Shown here piece after piece: positions 1-9,184 of a stretch of 37,037 bases of DNA. The position numbers and the translations under genes were made by a program. The stretch's first letter is position 1. Every line of letters begins with the position of its first letter. A model generated the notes under the pieces. It saw only the letters and a list, made by a program, of their open reading frames with translations, ran no database searches and was not told the DNA's origin. Source of the DNA: Acidobacteriaceae bacterium (GTDB lineage Bacteria; Acidobacteriota; Terriglobia; Terriglobales; Acidobacteriaceae); NCBI GenBank assembly GCA_003140075.1, contig PLIO01000070.1, forward strand, positions 1 to 37,037, read 5' to 3'.

Positions 1-30
1 GCTGAAAGCCGCGCCCTTTCAAACTCGCGC

Positions 31-1188
31 TCACAACACAGCCGTTTCGTGAATCAAGCGGCCTTCGGTGAAACGCCTTAGATTTAGCAGCGATGCATCA
101 ATCAAGTCTGTCTGTCCGGTGAGAATCAAATCGCTGAGAATTTTTCCCGTGGCCGGTGCGTGCATTACGCCATGTCCGCTAAAGCCGTTGGCAAGAAAAA
201 ATCCCGGTAAGCCCGGCGCTTCGCCCAGAATTGGATGGTGGTCCGGCGTCATCTCATACAAGCCGGCCCACGCCCGCTTGGGATTCACCGGGAGATTGGC
301 GAAGCAGGGTACACGGTCGGCCGCGCGGGTCAGGATCTTCTCGACAAAAGCCGGGTCGAAATCCGTCTTGAAGCCGGGCGCTTCTTCGGGATCGTTCCAG
401 GCCAGAAGAAAGCCGCGGGCTTCGGGGCGAAAGTGAAATCCGTTTGACATGTCGACGATCATCGGCGCAGTGTGCGGGAATTCGTTAAAGGGCTCGCTGG
501 GTACCAGCATCCGACGCAGCGGCTCGACTGGCAAATCCACCCCGGCAAGCTTGGCCACGCTTGCGGCCCACGCTCCGGCGCAATTCACCACCTTGCGAGT
601 GGCCACAGATCCGCGCGCCGTCTCCACAGACGCAATCCCGGTTGCATCCCGCGTGAAGCCGGTAACGACGGTGTTCCTCCACAACGTTGCGCCGTGGTCA
701 GCCGCCCAGGTCATGAATCCGATCATGGCGCTGTAAGGGTCGACGAAGCCATCGCTGGAACAGAAACTTCCGCCGACAATATCGTCGCCGCGCAATTGCG
801 GAAACATGCTGCGAATTTCCGCGCCCGTCATCAGACGAACGTTTTTCAGACCCATCTTCACTTGCTGCGCGTAGTTCGTCCGCAGATACGCTATCTGTTT
901 GTCTGTTGTAGCGCAGAACAGATAGCCTTGCGGCCGGTAATCACAAGGGAAGCCCAGGCGCTCCTCGAAGCTGGCATAGAAAGGAATCGAGTAGAGCGAC
1001 ATCTGGATGCTGACCGGAGTGGAAAATTGGGCTCGCACTCCGCCCATGCTTTTGCCCGTTGATCCTTTACCCTGCGCCGATTCGCCCTCGATCACGAGCA
1101 CATGGCGGCATCCATTCGCCGTGAGGTGGTAAGCGATACCGGAGCCAACGATTCCTCCACCAACAATAACGACGTCTGCTGTTTCCAT
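31..1188 (-). CDS. FAD-dependent oxidoreductase, DAO family (sarcosine oxidase beta / amino-acid oxidase-like)
   Basis: A complete 385-residue protein of the D-amino-acid-oxidase fold. It opens with a beta strand and dinucleotide-binding loop (VVIVGGGIVGSG, residues 6-17) that would hold the ADP part of FAD, followed by an acidic residue at the end of the second strand (LVIEGE). A second FAD-contacting segment, NCAGAWA, lies mid-protein, and the C-terminal segment with GLYEMTPDHHPILG and NGFSGHGVMHAP matches the region that closes over the flavin in sarcosine oxidase beta and HcnC-type enzymes. The family oxidises secondary or primary amines of amino acids and reduces oxygen or a quinone; the substrate cannot be read here. 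No partner subunits are adjacent. It has no signal peptide, so it is probably cytosolic or membrane-peripheral. Confidence 0.85.
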   Translation of the reverse strand: METADVVIVGGGIVGSGIAYHLTANGCRHVLVIEGESAQGKGSTGKSMGGVRAQFSTPVSIQMSLYSIPFYASFEERLGFPCDYRPQGYLFCATTDKQIAYLRTNYAQQVKMGLKNVRLMTGAEIRSMFPQLRGDDIVGGSFCSSDGFVDPYSAMIGFMTWAADHGATLWRNTVVTGFTRDATGIASVETARGSVATRKVVNCAGAWAASVAKLAGVDLPVEPLRRMLVPSEPFNEFPHTAPMIVDMSNGFHFRPEARGFLLAWNDPEEAPGFKTDFDPAFVEKILTRAADRVPCFANLPVNPKRAWAGLYEMTPDHHPILGEAPGLPGFFLANGFSGHGVMHAPATGKILSDLILTGQTDLIDASLLNLRRFTEGRLIHETAVL

Positions 1189-1426
1189 GAATTCTTCGAG
1201 CAGGGCGACTTAGCATTCTAACGCAGGGGGCAGGGGTCAGGGCTTGGCGGTCAGGGCTTAGAAGTCAGGCTTAAGATCAGCAAAGCCAAAACTTGCCGTT
1301 TTTCTCTACCCCTGTCCCTGCACTCTGGTCCCTGATTCCTCCCCCCTAGTCCCTGACCTCTGGCCCCTACCCCATTCCACCTCGGTAACTTGCCGCGGTT
1401 ACCGGGGCTGCCTAGTCTGGAGTAGT
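1189..1426. repeat. Low-complexity intergenic tract of repeated GGTCAGGG / CCCTGACC words
   Basis: This divergent intergenic stretch carries several copies of GGTCAGGG-like words on the left half (around 1218-1270) and their reverse complements (CCCTGTCC, CCCTGATT, CCCTGACC) on the right half (around 1312-1370). The halves could fold back imperfectly. It is too degenerate for a terminator or a defined operator; such tracts look like slipped microrepeats. Promoters for both flanking genes must lie here, but I see no convincing -35/-10 pair. Confidence 0.5.
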
Positions 1427-3382
1427 ATGCCCTTGCGCTGCCTCTTATTCTCCTCGAACGAAGAGATGGTCCAGCCTATCTGGCAGGTGCTCACCGACCT
1501 TGGGATCGAGGGAGAGTACTGCCGGAGTGCGGTGGACGCAGTCGAGAGGGTAACGACCCAGCTGTTTCAGATCGTAATCACCGACTGGGAGGATCAACCG
1601 GAGGCGGCGTTCCTGCTGAAGACGGCACGGGACTTGAAGGCGGCACAACGCCCGCTCACCTTGGCCATCGTCAGCGATGATGCCCGGCTGCCCGAGGCGT
1701 TGCAGGCGGGAGCCAATTCCGTGCTGGTCAAACCGATTCGGGCGGAACAGGTGCGAGACACCATGAGCACCGCCTGCGAACTGCTGCGCTCAAAGTTCCT
1801 GCCTTCAGCTCCACCCCCTGGGGTGCCAAGCCCTCAACCAGCCGCGCCGGAAACAGCTGTGATGGCTGCAGCCGCGTCGACCGGCGCGGCACCGGTCTCT
1901 GTGACGCCGACGCCAGAGAAAATCTTCCGGGCAGGAGAATTTCTGCAACCGTCAAGCTCCGCGCCGGGAGCGCAATTCGATACGGAATGTGAAGTTCAAA
2001 AGTCGCTGGACCAAGCGGCTGCCGCGGAGGTTGACGCGCTGTCTGAATTGGAACCGATGGCCGCCGCAGTGAAGACTGGGCCGGCAGAACCGGCAGAGCC
2101 AGTTGAACCGCAGGAGCCCCTGACGGGCTGGGCGTCGCTGCAAGCCCGCCTGACGAAGGCAGCGCCGCAACCAACGCAGGATGCTTCGGCGACGAGCGAA
2201 CTGCTGTCGTACGGGGAAACACCTTCCTACAGTCCATCACCGGCAATCCAGGTTCAAGAAGAGCGGCCAGCTCCCAAGAAAAATGATTCCCAGCCGGACG
2301 CTGAAGCCGCTCTCTTTTCCTACATGGCAGGAGAATCGAAGGAGAGTGCGCGGCCAGTGCAGGCTCAGGAGCCGCGCTCGAAGGTCAGAAAAATCTTTCT
2401 GATCGGCACGCTCGCGATTGTGTGCATTCTGGCCGCCCTGCCACGAACGCGGCAGAGTTTGCGGGTGTTCTATCGGAATGGCATCCGTGCAGGAGGCAGA
2501 TGGCTGAACCCGCCGCCGGCCCCCTTACCGCAGCCTGTAGCGCTGCATGACAGCTTTGGCCAGTCGGGTGACGAATACAATCTTCCGCCGGCGGCAAACA
2601 TTCCGGATGCGACGACCGATCCATCGCAGATTCGCGTGCTTCCGGTGATTGACCCGACGGCAAAACCGGCTAAGGGCACAGCGGCGGACGCTGCGCAGTC
2701 GCAACCCACCGTAAACGGGAGCAGCCCCTCTGACCAAAATCAGACCGCGCCCGCCGTGGCTGGACAAAGCCAGGGCGCGCCGACGCAACTGGGCGAGGAT
2801 CAGGTTAAGAACGGGGGCGCGACGAGCGTCGGAAATATTCCGGGAAATGCGGTCAGTGCGTCACCTGGTCCCGTGGGTCCAGCGCCGCAAGTACCGCCGA
2901 ATGCGCCGGTCTCTCAAGGCCCGGCCCAGCCACCACTACGTGTGGAGGCGCCGATGCACAATTCCGCGCCACAGCCGGCGGTTCCCACACCGAATAGTGC
3001 CGGCATTCCTTCCAGCCTAAAGTCTCAGATCGCCTCCATGACGCCCGAAGGCAGCGGCGCCAAGCCGCCGGAGGCGGCAATGTCATCCATTGAGCCGGTG
3101 AGTGTGCCGGAGGCCGTAGTCTTGGAACTCCTGGCTCAGCCGGTCGATCCCGTGTATCCGGATGCGGCTAAAGCTGGCGGTCAGCGGGGCAGCGTGGTTC
3201 TGCAGGTGCTGATCGGGCGCGATGGCACCGTGCAGGATGCAAAATTTCTGCAAGGGTCGCTGGTGTTTGCCCGCGCCGCTATCGACGCCGTGAAGCAGTG
3301 GCGATTCAAGCCTTACTCGCTGAACGGTCGAGCTGTAGCAGTGCAGAGCACGATCACGCTAAGCTTCAAGCCTCCGGCCTAG
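1427..3382 (+). CDS. Receiver-domain / transmembrane / TonB C-terminal fusion protein
   Basis: A 651-residue three-part protein. Residues 1-120 resemble a response-regulator receiver: a candidate phosphoacceptor Asp53 in IVITDWED, and Lys102 in VLVKPIR at the expected end of beta5; the acidic pair near the N-terminus is replaced by SSNEE. A long Ala/Pro/Gln-rich linker follows, with one hydrophobic segment near residues 322-340 (IFLIGTLAIVCILAALP). After a second Pro-rich region, residues about 560-651 form a TonB C-terminal domain (PVYPDAAKAGGQRG, then AIDAVKQWRFKP). Known TonB C-termini contact TonB boxes of outer-membrane receptors. Here a cytosolic receiver is joined through one membrane span to a periplasmic TonB domain. 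ExbB/ExbD are not nearby. Start ATG is preceded by GGAG at 5 nt. Confidence 0.85.
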   Translation: MPLRCLLFSSNEEMVQPIWQVLTDLGIEGEYCRSAVDAVERVTTQLFQIVITDWEDQPEAAFLLKTARDLKAAQRPLTLAIVSDDARLPEALQAGANSVLVKPIRAEQVRDTMSTACELLRSKFLPSAPPPGVPSPQPAAPETAVMAAAASTGAAPVSVTPTPEKIFRAGEFLQPSSSAPGAQFDTECEVQKSLDQAAAAEVDALSELEPMAAAVKTGPAEPAEPVEPQEPLTGWASLQARLTKAAPQPTQDASATSELLSYGETPSYSPSPAIQVQEERPAPKKNDSQPDAEAALFSYMAGESKESARPVQAQEPRSKVRKIFLIGTLAIVCILAALPRTRQSLRVFYRNGIRAGGRWLNPPPAPLPQPVALHDSFGQSGDEYNLPPAANIPDATTDPSQIRVLPVIDPTAKPAKGTAADAAQSQPTVNGSSPSDQNQTAPAVAGQSQGAPTQLGEDQVKNGGATSVGNIPGNAVSASPGPVGPAPQVPPNAPVSQGPAQPPLRVEAPMHNSAPQPAVPTPNSAGIPSSLKSQIASMTPEGSGAKPPEAAMSSIEPVSVPEAVVLELLAQPVDPVYPDAAKAGGQRGSVVLQVLIGRDGTVQDAKFLQGSLVFARAAIDAVKQWRFKPYSLNGRAVAVQSTITLSFKPPA

Positions 3383-3506
3383 CAGATTCTGGTAACCAAC
3401 GTGGGCCCGGAGCGTCTAATTTGTGATGCGGAGGCCCGAATTCAATAGAGTTACCGACGGGCGACGAACCAGGGCAGCCAGACGACAAAAAGCGGCATCT
3501 ACAAGA

Positions 3507-3512
3507 TATAAT
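3507..3512 (+). promoter_or_regulatory. Putative -10 box (TATAAT) of the S41-like gene
   Basis: A perfect TATAAT lies 39 nt before the start codon of the downstream gene. The region 17 nt upstream (GACAAA) is a poor -35 match, so only the -10 element is supported. Confidence 0.45.
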
Positions 3513-3550
3513 GATGGTAAGTTGCTAGGAAGTAACTCCTTTTCGGAAAA

Positions 3551-4780
3551 ATGAAAAATTTGATGTCCATGAAAATTAAAGCTGCGATTCTGGTTTCGTC
3601 CTTTGCCGTGTTGTTGTTCGTGGTGGTGGGTTCGCTGGGTGGCGTGCATGCGTCATCGGGCGACGGCTCCTACCGGCAAATGCAGGTCTATAGCGAAGTA
3701 TTGTCCCGCGTGCAAAGTGAGTACGTGGAAGATCCCAACATTCCCAAGGTTACGGATGGGGCGCTGCACGGCCTGGTCGAGTCGTTGGATGCGAACTCCA
3801 GCTACCTGACTCCTGCGGCCTACAAGGCGTTCAAGACTCACAAGTCGGATGCCAAGGGCGAGATCGGAGCGACGGTTTCGAAGCGCTTTGGATATGCGGA
3901 CGTGGTGTCGGTGTTGCCGGGGTCGCCTGCGGAGAAGGCAGGCTTAGAGGCGACCGACATCTTCGAATCGATCGAAGGCCAGAGCACGCGGGACATGTCG
4001 TTGCCCGAGATTCGCGAGGCTTTGTCCGGAGTGCCCGGGTCGACGGTGAATCTTTCGGTGGTGCGGGCGCGCAAGGCGGAGCCGCAAAAAATGGTGGTCG
4101 CCCGCGATGTAGTGACCATTCCGCCGGTTTCCGACAAGATGCTGGAAGATGGCATCGGCTATGTGAAGGTGGACGCCCTGACCAAGGGCAAGGCGCAGGA
4201 AATTGCGGGCAAGATCAAGCTGCTGGAAAAATCGGGCGCGAAGAAACTGGTCCTCGATTTGCGCAATACATCGGACGGCGAGGAGAGCGAAGGCGTCGCT
4301 ACCGCCAATCTTTTCCTGAATCACGGGACCATCACTTATCTGCAAGGACAAAAGTTCCCGCGGGAGGCGTTCAATGCCGACCCGGCAAAGGCAGTGACTG
4401 CGCTTCCCGTCGCCGTGCTGGTGAACAAAGGAACGGCCGGGGCGGCTGAGATTGTAGCGGCTGCGATCCTGGAGAATGCCCGCGGCGACGTAGTGGGCGA
4501 CAAGACCTTCGGCGATGGCTCGGTACAGAAGACGATCGACCTGCCGGACGGCGGTGCGCTGATTCTCTCCGTGGCGAAGTACTATTCGCCCAGCGGGAAG
4601 GCAATTCAGGAGACCGCGGTGACACCCAACGTACTCGTGGCCGACGAAGCGGACAATGTAATCTCCGACGATGAAGACGAATCGGCGCCCACTGCTGCGG
4701 AACCAGAGGCCAAACCCAAAAGCACTCAGGACGATCAATTGAACAAGGCCATTGAGGTTTTGAAAAGCCGGACTAGCTAA
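3551..4780 (+). CDS. CtpA-like S41 family protein, predicted catalytically dead
   Basis: A 409-residue exported protein with an uncleaved or cleaved signal anchor (residues 8-34), a PDZ domain (about 105-185; VLPGSPAEKAGLEATD) and an S41 C-terminal protease fold (about 200-365). The overall match to carboxyl-terminal processing proteases is clear, but the active site is not: the canonical GSASASE / GTASASE segment is GTAGAAE (residues 294-300), so the nucleophile Ser is Gly297, and the FGKGxVQ Lys is Asp322 in FGDGSVQ. The DLRNNPGG oxyanion segment is also altered (DLRNTSDGE). Ser and Lys form the catalytic dyad in this family, so proteolysis is not expected; a binding or adaptor role in the envelope is an inference. 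It ends in an acidic, Pro/Glu-rich tail. A hairpin terminator follows. Confidence 0.85.
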   Translation: MKNLMSMKIKAAILVSSFAVLLFVVVGSLGGVHASSGDGSYRQMQVYSEVLSRVQSEYVEDPNIPKVTDGALHGLVESLDANSSYLTPAAYKAFKTHKSDAKGEIGATVSKRFGYADVVSVLPGSPAEKAGLEATDIFESIEGQSTRDMSLPEIREALSGVPGSTVNLSVVRARKAEPQKMVVARDVVTIPPVSDKMLEDGIGYVKVDALTKGKAQEIAGKIKLLEKSGAKKLVLDLRNTSDGEESEGVATANLFLNHGTITYLQGQKFPREAFNADPAKAVTALPVAVLVNKGTAGAAEIVAAAILENARGDVVGDKTFGDGSVQKTIDLPDGGALILSVAKYYSPSGKAIQETAVTPNVLVADEADNVISDDEDESAPTAAEPEAKPKSTQDDQLNKAIEVLKSRTS

Positions 4781-4808
4781 GCCTTCTTGCTAGCTTGTTT
4801 GGAATTCC

Positions 4809-4841
4809 ATCGCGCGCCATCGGGCGCGCGATTTTGCTTTT
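4809..4841 (+). terminator. Rho-independent terminator after the S41-like gene
   Basis: A perfect 10-bp stem (4809-4818 with 4823-4832; ATCGCGCGCC) closes a 4-nt loop and is followed by a T-rich run (TTTTGCTTTT). There is no T run on the other side, so it serves the plus-strand gene ending 28 nt upstream. Confidence 0.85.
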
Positions 4842-4864
4842 CTCGTTTGCCGCTTTGAATTTGG

Positions 4865-5881
4865 CTACGGAATCTTCTCGATTTCCTTGAGCTCTTGCTC
4901 AACCATTGCTTTCGGCAGCCTGGCGAAGCCGGCCGGCTGAACGTAGGTCTGTCCTTCGTTCAGTATCCATCGCAGGAACTTTTTCACGGCGCGCTCCTTT
5001 GCTGTGGACTCCATTTTCTCGGAGACTAACATCCACGTGAAACTAGAGATGGGGTATGCCTTTTCGCCGGGAGGATTGGCGATGGAGGAGTGAAAACCGG
5101 AGGGCGTGGCGCTCACTGCTTCCGCCGCTGCTGCGATGCTGGAGAGATCAGCGGCAACAAAATTCCCGGCGGCGTTTTGCACATCCCCGCATTGCAGCCG
5201 GTTCTGCACTGCATAGACAAGTTCTACGTAACCGATGGAATACGGAATCTGCTTTACCATTCTGGCGAGGTTGCCGTTCCCGTTCGCCTCCTTGCCAACG
5301 GGCCACTGGATCGACGTCCCTCGACCGACCCTACCCTTCCATTCCACGCTAACCTTGCTCAAATAATCCGACCAAATGTAGGTAGCTCCTCGGCCGTCGG
5401 CACTATGGATGACGGCAATGTTGCTGGCGGGCAGTTGCACCCCCGGGTTCGGACCGGAGATTGCGGGATCGTTCCATCTGGTGATCTTTCCTAAATAGAT
5501 CCCAGCCAAAGCCTGTGGCGAAAACCTGAGCGGACGCTGTGCCTCTGGAACGTTGTAGACCGGCGCAATGGTCACGAGGACCGTGGCGAATTGGTGCACC
5601 TTTGCCTTCGCGAGCTCCTTCTGTGTCATGGGAACATCGGTTGCGCCGAAATCTGCGGTTCCGGAAGTCACCATGTCGACCCCCGTTTCCGATCCGGAAG
5701 GTATGTAACTGAACTGGACATCGGGCCGGGTCTTCTCGAACTGGTGAAACCAGATTGAGTAAACCGCTAGAGGAGAGGTGGTTCCAACGCCAACCAGCGG
5801 GATTTTTTCTGGGTTCTGGCAGGAGCCGATCTGAACCAGTGCGAGTACGAATATCGGCCTCCAACTTCCCTGGAAACGCAC
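4865..5881 (-). CDS. pstS: PstS-like phosphate-binding lipoprotein (ABC transporter substrate-binding protein)
   Basis: A periplasmic binding protein of the phosphate (PstS) class. I chose the GTG start at 5881, not the upstream ATG at 6016: it has AAGGAGG at a 4-nt spacing and gives a clean signal peptide (RPIFVLALVQIGSC) ending in a lipobox-like Cys, so the product (about 338 residues) is probably a lipoprotein. The family pattern is visible in GVGTTSPLAVYSIW near the mature N-terminus, then SYIPSGSETGV and TADFGATDVPMT, where PstS proteins wrap phosphate with backbone and Ser/Thr groups, and later LGKITRWNDPAI and HSADGRGATYIWSDYL. The permease and ATPase genes are absent from the neighbourhood, so it may serve a transporter encoded elsewhere or act as a phosphate sensor. 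Confidence 0.85.
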   Translation of the reverse strand: MRFQGSWRPIFVLALVQIGSCQNPEKIPLVGVGTTSPLAVYSIWFHQFEKTRPDVQFSYIPSGSETGVDMVTSGTADFGATDVPMTQKELAKAKVHQFATVLVTIAPVYNVPEAQRPLRFSPQALAGIYLGKITRWNDPAISGPNPGVQLPASNIAVIHSADGRGATYIWSDYLSKVSVEWKGRVGRGTSIQWPVGKEANGNGNLARMVKQIPYSIGYVELVYAVQNRLQCGDVQNAAGNFVAADLSSIAAAAEAVSATPSGFHSSIANPPGEKAYPISSFTWMLVSEKMESTAKERAVKKFLRWILNEGQTYVQPAGFARLPKAMVEQELKEIEKIP

Positions 5882-6110
5882 TCTGCCTCCTTCGCAGTTC
5901 GGATGAGACCATTCCCTAAGCCGCTCACGCTGCGCCGCGCCATGCTGCTCTGCCGGGTCTCCAAGGGAATTCATCGGCCAAATTAAGAAGGTCTTTAGGC
6001 TGGAAGCCGTGGTCAATCTCGAGATGAAAACGATGCGACGCCTGAGTTAAACCAACCATGCGCTCTGTGGCCTTGCCGATGACGCCCTGCTATCCTGAAC
6101 ACATCTCGCC

Positions 6111-8333
6111 ATGAAGTCGCTCTATGAAGATCTTCCGCCGGTCGAAATTGCTGGACGGAAGCTGGTGGGCCGCGTGTTGTTTGGCCTGCTGGTGCTGATC
6201 TCCGCGCTGGTGGGAGCGACTGCCGGCCTACTGCTGGTCTACACCACGGATTTGCCGCAGGTCGAAGCGTTGGAGGCCTACCGCCCCAGTTCGATTACAG
6301 AGCTGTACGACGACCATGGGCAGGTGATCGGATCGTTTGCCCTGCAACGGCGGGTGGTCGCCGGCTACGACGATTTTGCCCCGGTGCTGCGCGATGCCCT
6401 GGTCTCCATCGAAGACAAAGATTTCTACCGGCATTCGGGAATCAATTTCTGGCGCATCGTGGGCGCGGCTTACCGCGACATTGAGTCCGGGGGAAAGGTC
6501 CAGGGTGCATCGACGCTGACCATGCAGCTGGCGCGCAATCTTTTTCTCTCACCCGACCGCTCGTTCCATCGCAAGGTGCAGGAATCGATGCTGGCGGTTC
6601 AGATCGAACGGCGATTCACCAAACCGCAAATTTTCACGCTATATGCGAATCAGATTTTTCTCGGACACGGCGTCTACGGGTTCGAGGCCGCTTCGGAATT
6701 TTATTTCGGCAAGCCGGCTCGCAAGCTTACTCTCGCGGAAGCCGCACTGCTCGCCGGTCTGCCCAAAGGACCGGGGATCTATTCGCCGATCAACCATCCC
6801 GATAAGGCGCTAAAGCGGCGCAACCTGGTGATCAACGCCATGCTCGAAGACGGAAAGATCACGGCGGCGCAGGCGACCGATGCGCGCCTGTCGCCGGTCG
6901 TCTTGCATCTGCAGCACGATCCCAACTCGCTCGCGCCCTACTTCGTGGAGGAGATCCGCCGTTACCTGGAAAATAGATACGGAGCCGACCAGGTGCACGA
7001 GGGCGGCCTGAAGGTCTACACGTCGCTCGACGTCGATTTGCAAGAAGCCGCGAATCAGGCGGTGCTCGATGGTCTGGCCGCATACGAACGTCGTCATGGA
7101 TGGAAGGGCAATCTGGAAAATGTCGTGGCGGAAGGAAGCGCACTCGACAAGTACGAGCATCCGGATTGGGAAGATGAACCGGAAGTGAATGGCTACGTTC
7201 ATGCGCTGGTGACTTCATCCGGAGTTGGAATCGCTACCCTGAAGTTCGGCCGCTATGCCGCCGCGCTAGGGCAGGCAGACGTAGCCTGGACGCAGGGTAA
7301 AATACAAAATCTATTGCGTACAGGTGACATCTGCTACGTGAAAATACTGTCGCTGAACGCCAACGGTGCGGCGCGCGTAAGTCTGGAACAAGATTCGGGC
7401 GCGCAAGGAGCCCTGGTGGCCATTGATAATGCGTCGGGCGGAATCAAGGCCATGGTGGGCGGCCGCGATTTCAACGAATCGAAATTCGATCGTGCGACCC
7501 AGGCGTTGCGGCAGGTGGGATCATCGTTTAAACCTTATGTTTACACGGCGGTAATTGACCAGGGCGGAAGCCCGAACGACACAATTCTGGATGAGCCGGT
7601 AACTTTCGAAACCGGTTCCGGACCTTACTCGCCGCATAATTATGACGAAAAGTTTGAAGGCATCATTACGCTGCGGCGCGCGCTGGCGCAGTCGCGAAAT
7701 ATTCCGGCGCTGAAGCTTGCCAGCAAGATCGGGATCAAGACCGTGATTGATTACGCCGAGCGCTTCGGAATTAGCGCCAAGCTACCGCCCTATTTACCGG
7801 TGGCCCTGGGCTCGGCGGAAATCACGCTCATGGAGCAGACTGCGGCGTACAGCGTGTTTCCGAACGACGGAGTCCGCGTCACGCCTCGTTACATCACCCG
7901 GGTGACAGACTACGAAGGGCGAGTGTTGGAGGAAGACTATCCCGATGTGAAGGATGTGGTCAGCGTACGAACCGCGCGAATCATGACCGCAATGCTGCGC
8001 GAAGTGGTCCTGCACGGCACCGGAGTGGCGGCGGCGAAGATGCCGTTCCCCACCGCCGGAAAAACCGGCACCACCAATGATTTCACCGACGCCTGGTTTG
8101 TGGGGTTCTCGCCGACGATGACTTGCGGCGTGTGGATGGGATTCGACGAGAAGAAAACGCTGGGAGCCAAAGAAACAGGGGCGCACGCAGCCCTGCCGAT
8201 CTGGATGAACTTCATGAATATAGCGATGTCTGGGAAAGACCCGGGGCAATTCCAGACGACGGACATGCCTGCTCTCGTGGTGCAGAAAGTAGATACTCCA
8301 GATACGTCGCCGGGTGCGGATGAGACGCACTAA
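6111..8333 (+). CDS. Class A penicillin-binding protein (PBP1A-type transglycosylase/transpeptidase)
   Basis: A 740-residue bifunctional peptidoglycan synthase. A single membrane anchor lies at residues 20-46. The GT51 glycosyltransferase domain carries the catalytic Glu101 in IEDKDFYRHSG and the GASTLTMQLARN motif, polymerising lipid II into glycan strands. The transpeptidase domain has all three signatures: S471-S-F-K474 (nucleophile Ser471), S528-R-N530 and K651-T-G653. It would cross-link peptides in the periplasm and be a beta-lactam target. An OB-like inter-domain region sits at about 370-440. The PASTA protein 72 nt downstream is on the same strand and is likely functionally linked to the wall. 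No clear ribosome-binding site precedes the ATG. Confidence 0.95.
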   Translation: MKSLYEDLPPVEIAGRKLVGRVLFGLLVLISALVGATAGLLLVYTTDLPQVEALEAYRPSSITELYDDHGQVIGSFALQRRVVAGYDDFAPVLRDALVSIEDKDFYRHSGINFWRIVGAAYRDIESGGKVQGASTLTMQLARNLFLSPDRSFHRKVQESMLAVQIERRFTKPQIFTLYANQIFLGHGVYGFEAASEFYFGKPARKLTLAEAALLAGLPKGPGIYSPINHPDKALKRRNLVINAMLEDGKITAAQATDARLSPVVLHLQHDPNSLAPYFVEEIRRYLENRYGADQVHEGGLKVYTSLDVDLQEAANQAVLDGLAAYERRHGWKGNLENVVAEGSALDKYEHPDWEDEPEVNGYVHALVTSSGVGIATLKFGRYAAALGQADVAWTQGKIQNLLRTGDICYVKILSLNANGAARVSLEQDSGAQGALVAIDNASGGIKAMVGGRDFNESKFDRATQALRQVGSSFKPYVYTAVIDQGGSPNDTILDEPVTFETGSGPYSPHNYDEKFEGIITLRRALAQSRNIPALKLASKIGIKTVIDYAERFGISAKLPPYLPVALGSAEITLMEQTAAYSVFPNDGVRVTPRYITRVTDYEGRVLEEDYPDVKDVVSVRTARIMTAMLREVVLHGTGVAAAKMPFPTAGKTGTTNDFTDAWFVGFSPTMTCGVWMGFDEKKTLGAKETGAHAALPIWMNFMNIAMSGKDPGQFQTTDMPALVVQKVDTPDTSPGADETH

Positions 8334-8404
8334 GAGTCAATCGTGGTGATCAGCCACTCGGAGTATCGGCTTGATCGCGATGCGGTAAATCATAATATCT
8401 AGCC

Positions 8405-9157
8405 ATGAAGCCTCTATTCCGCTTTGCGATGCTGGCGTTAGTGCTGGTGGTTGTGGCTTTGGTGTCGGCGCTGACCGCGATGCGCTTCGCGATTCACGGG
8501 CAAGAAGTCGAAGTGCCTGCGATAGTTGGACTCAGCCCGGCAGAAGCGGAGCGCTCGGTCGCTGGGTTGGGTCTACAGATCGAGGTGGAGCGGCAGTATT
8601 ACAGCCCGCACATTCCCGAGGGAAAGATCATGACCCAGTTGCCGCCGCCGGGTACGAAGGTGCGGCGGGGGTGGCAGTTGCGCGTAGCGCAGAGCCTCGG
8701 TCCGCAGCGCGTGGCGATTCCGGATGTCACGAAGGAAAGTGAACGCGCAGCGGAGTGGAACATCCGGCGTCGCGGACTGGACGTGGCCTCAACGGCGGAA
8801 ATGCAGTTGCCGGGAACGCCTGCCGACCAGGTGCTGGCCCAGAGTCCGCCGGCAAATGCCAGCCAGGTATCGGCCCCGAGAAATAGCCTGCTGGTCACGG
8901 TGGCGGCCGATCCGCCGGCATACGTGATGCCGAGTTTTGTAGGCCAACCGCTGGGCAGCGCAAGCCGCACGCTGCAGGATGCAGGCTTCAAGTTGGGGAA
9001 CGTAAACATGGCGTCGGCGAATGCAACGCCGCCAAGTGCTTCTCCGGTACCCACCGTCCCGCCTCAGCCAACCCCGGCCAGCATCATCGTCGCGCAGACG
9101 CCGCCAGCCGGGCAGAAGATCTTGGCCGGAGCAGTTGTGAACTTCGAAGTAAAGTAA
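8405..9157 (+). CDS. PASTA-domain membrane-anchored protein
   Basis: A 250-residue protein with an N-terminal membrane anchor (residues 5-30) and three PASTA repeats outside the membrane: VEVPAIVGLSPAEAE, VAIPDVTKESERAA and VMPSFVGQPLGSAS begin the three units. PASTA domains bind peptidoglycan fragments or modulate PBPs and are usually found on PrkC/StkP-type kinases or on PBPs; there is no kinase or transpeptidase domain here. A Pro/Thr-rich insertion (PVPTVPPQPTP) lies inside the third unit. Its position behind the class A PBP suggests an accessory role in wall synthesis. It converges with rsmB across 27 bp. Confidence 0.85.
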   Translation: MKPLFRFAMLALVLVVVALVSALTAMRFAIHGQEVEVPAIVGLSPAEAERSVAGLGLQIEVERQYYSPHIPEGKIMTQLPPPGTKVRRGWQLRVAQSLGPQRVAIPDVTKESERAAEWNIRRRGLDVASTAEMQLPGTPADQVLAQSPPANASQVSAPRNSLLVTVAADPPAYVMPSFVGQPLGSASRTLQDAGFKLGNVNMASANATPPSASPVPTVPPQPTPASIIVAQTPPAGQKILAGAVVNFEVK

Positions 9158-9184
9158 ATCCGGACGCGGCCCTCCCACCAGCGG

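Noticed and set aside
5882..6016. N-terminal extension of the PstS-like protein to the upstream ATG
   Set aside because: The extension is hydrophilic and would bury the signal peptide, while the internal GTG has a strong ribosome-binding site.
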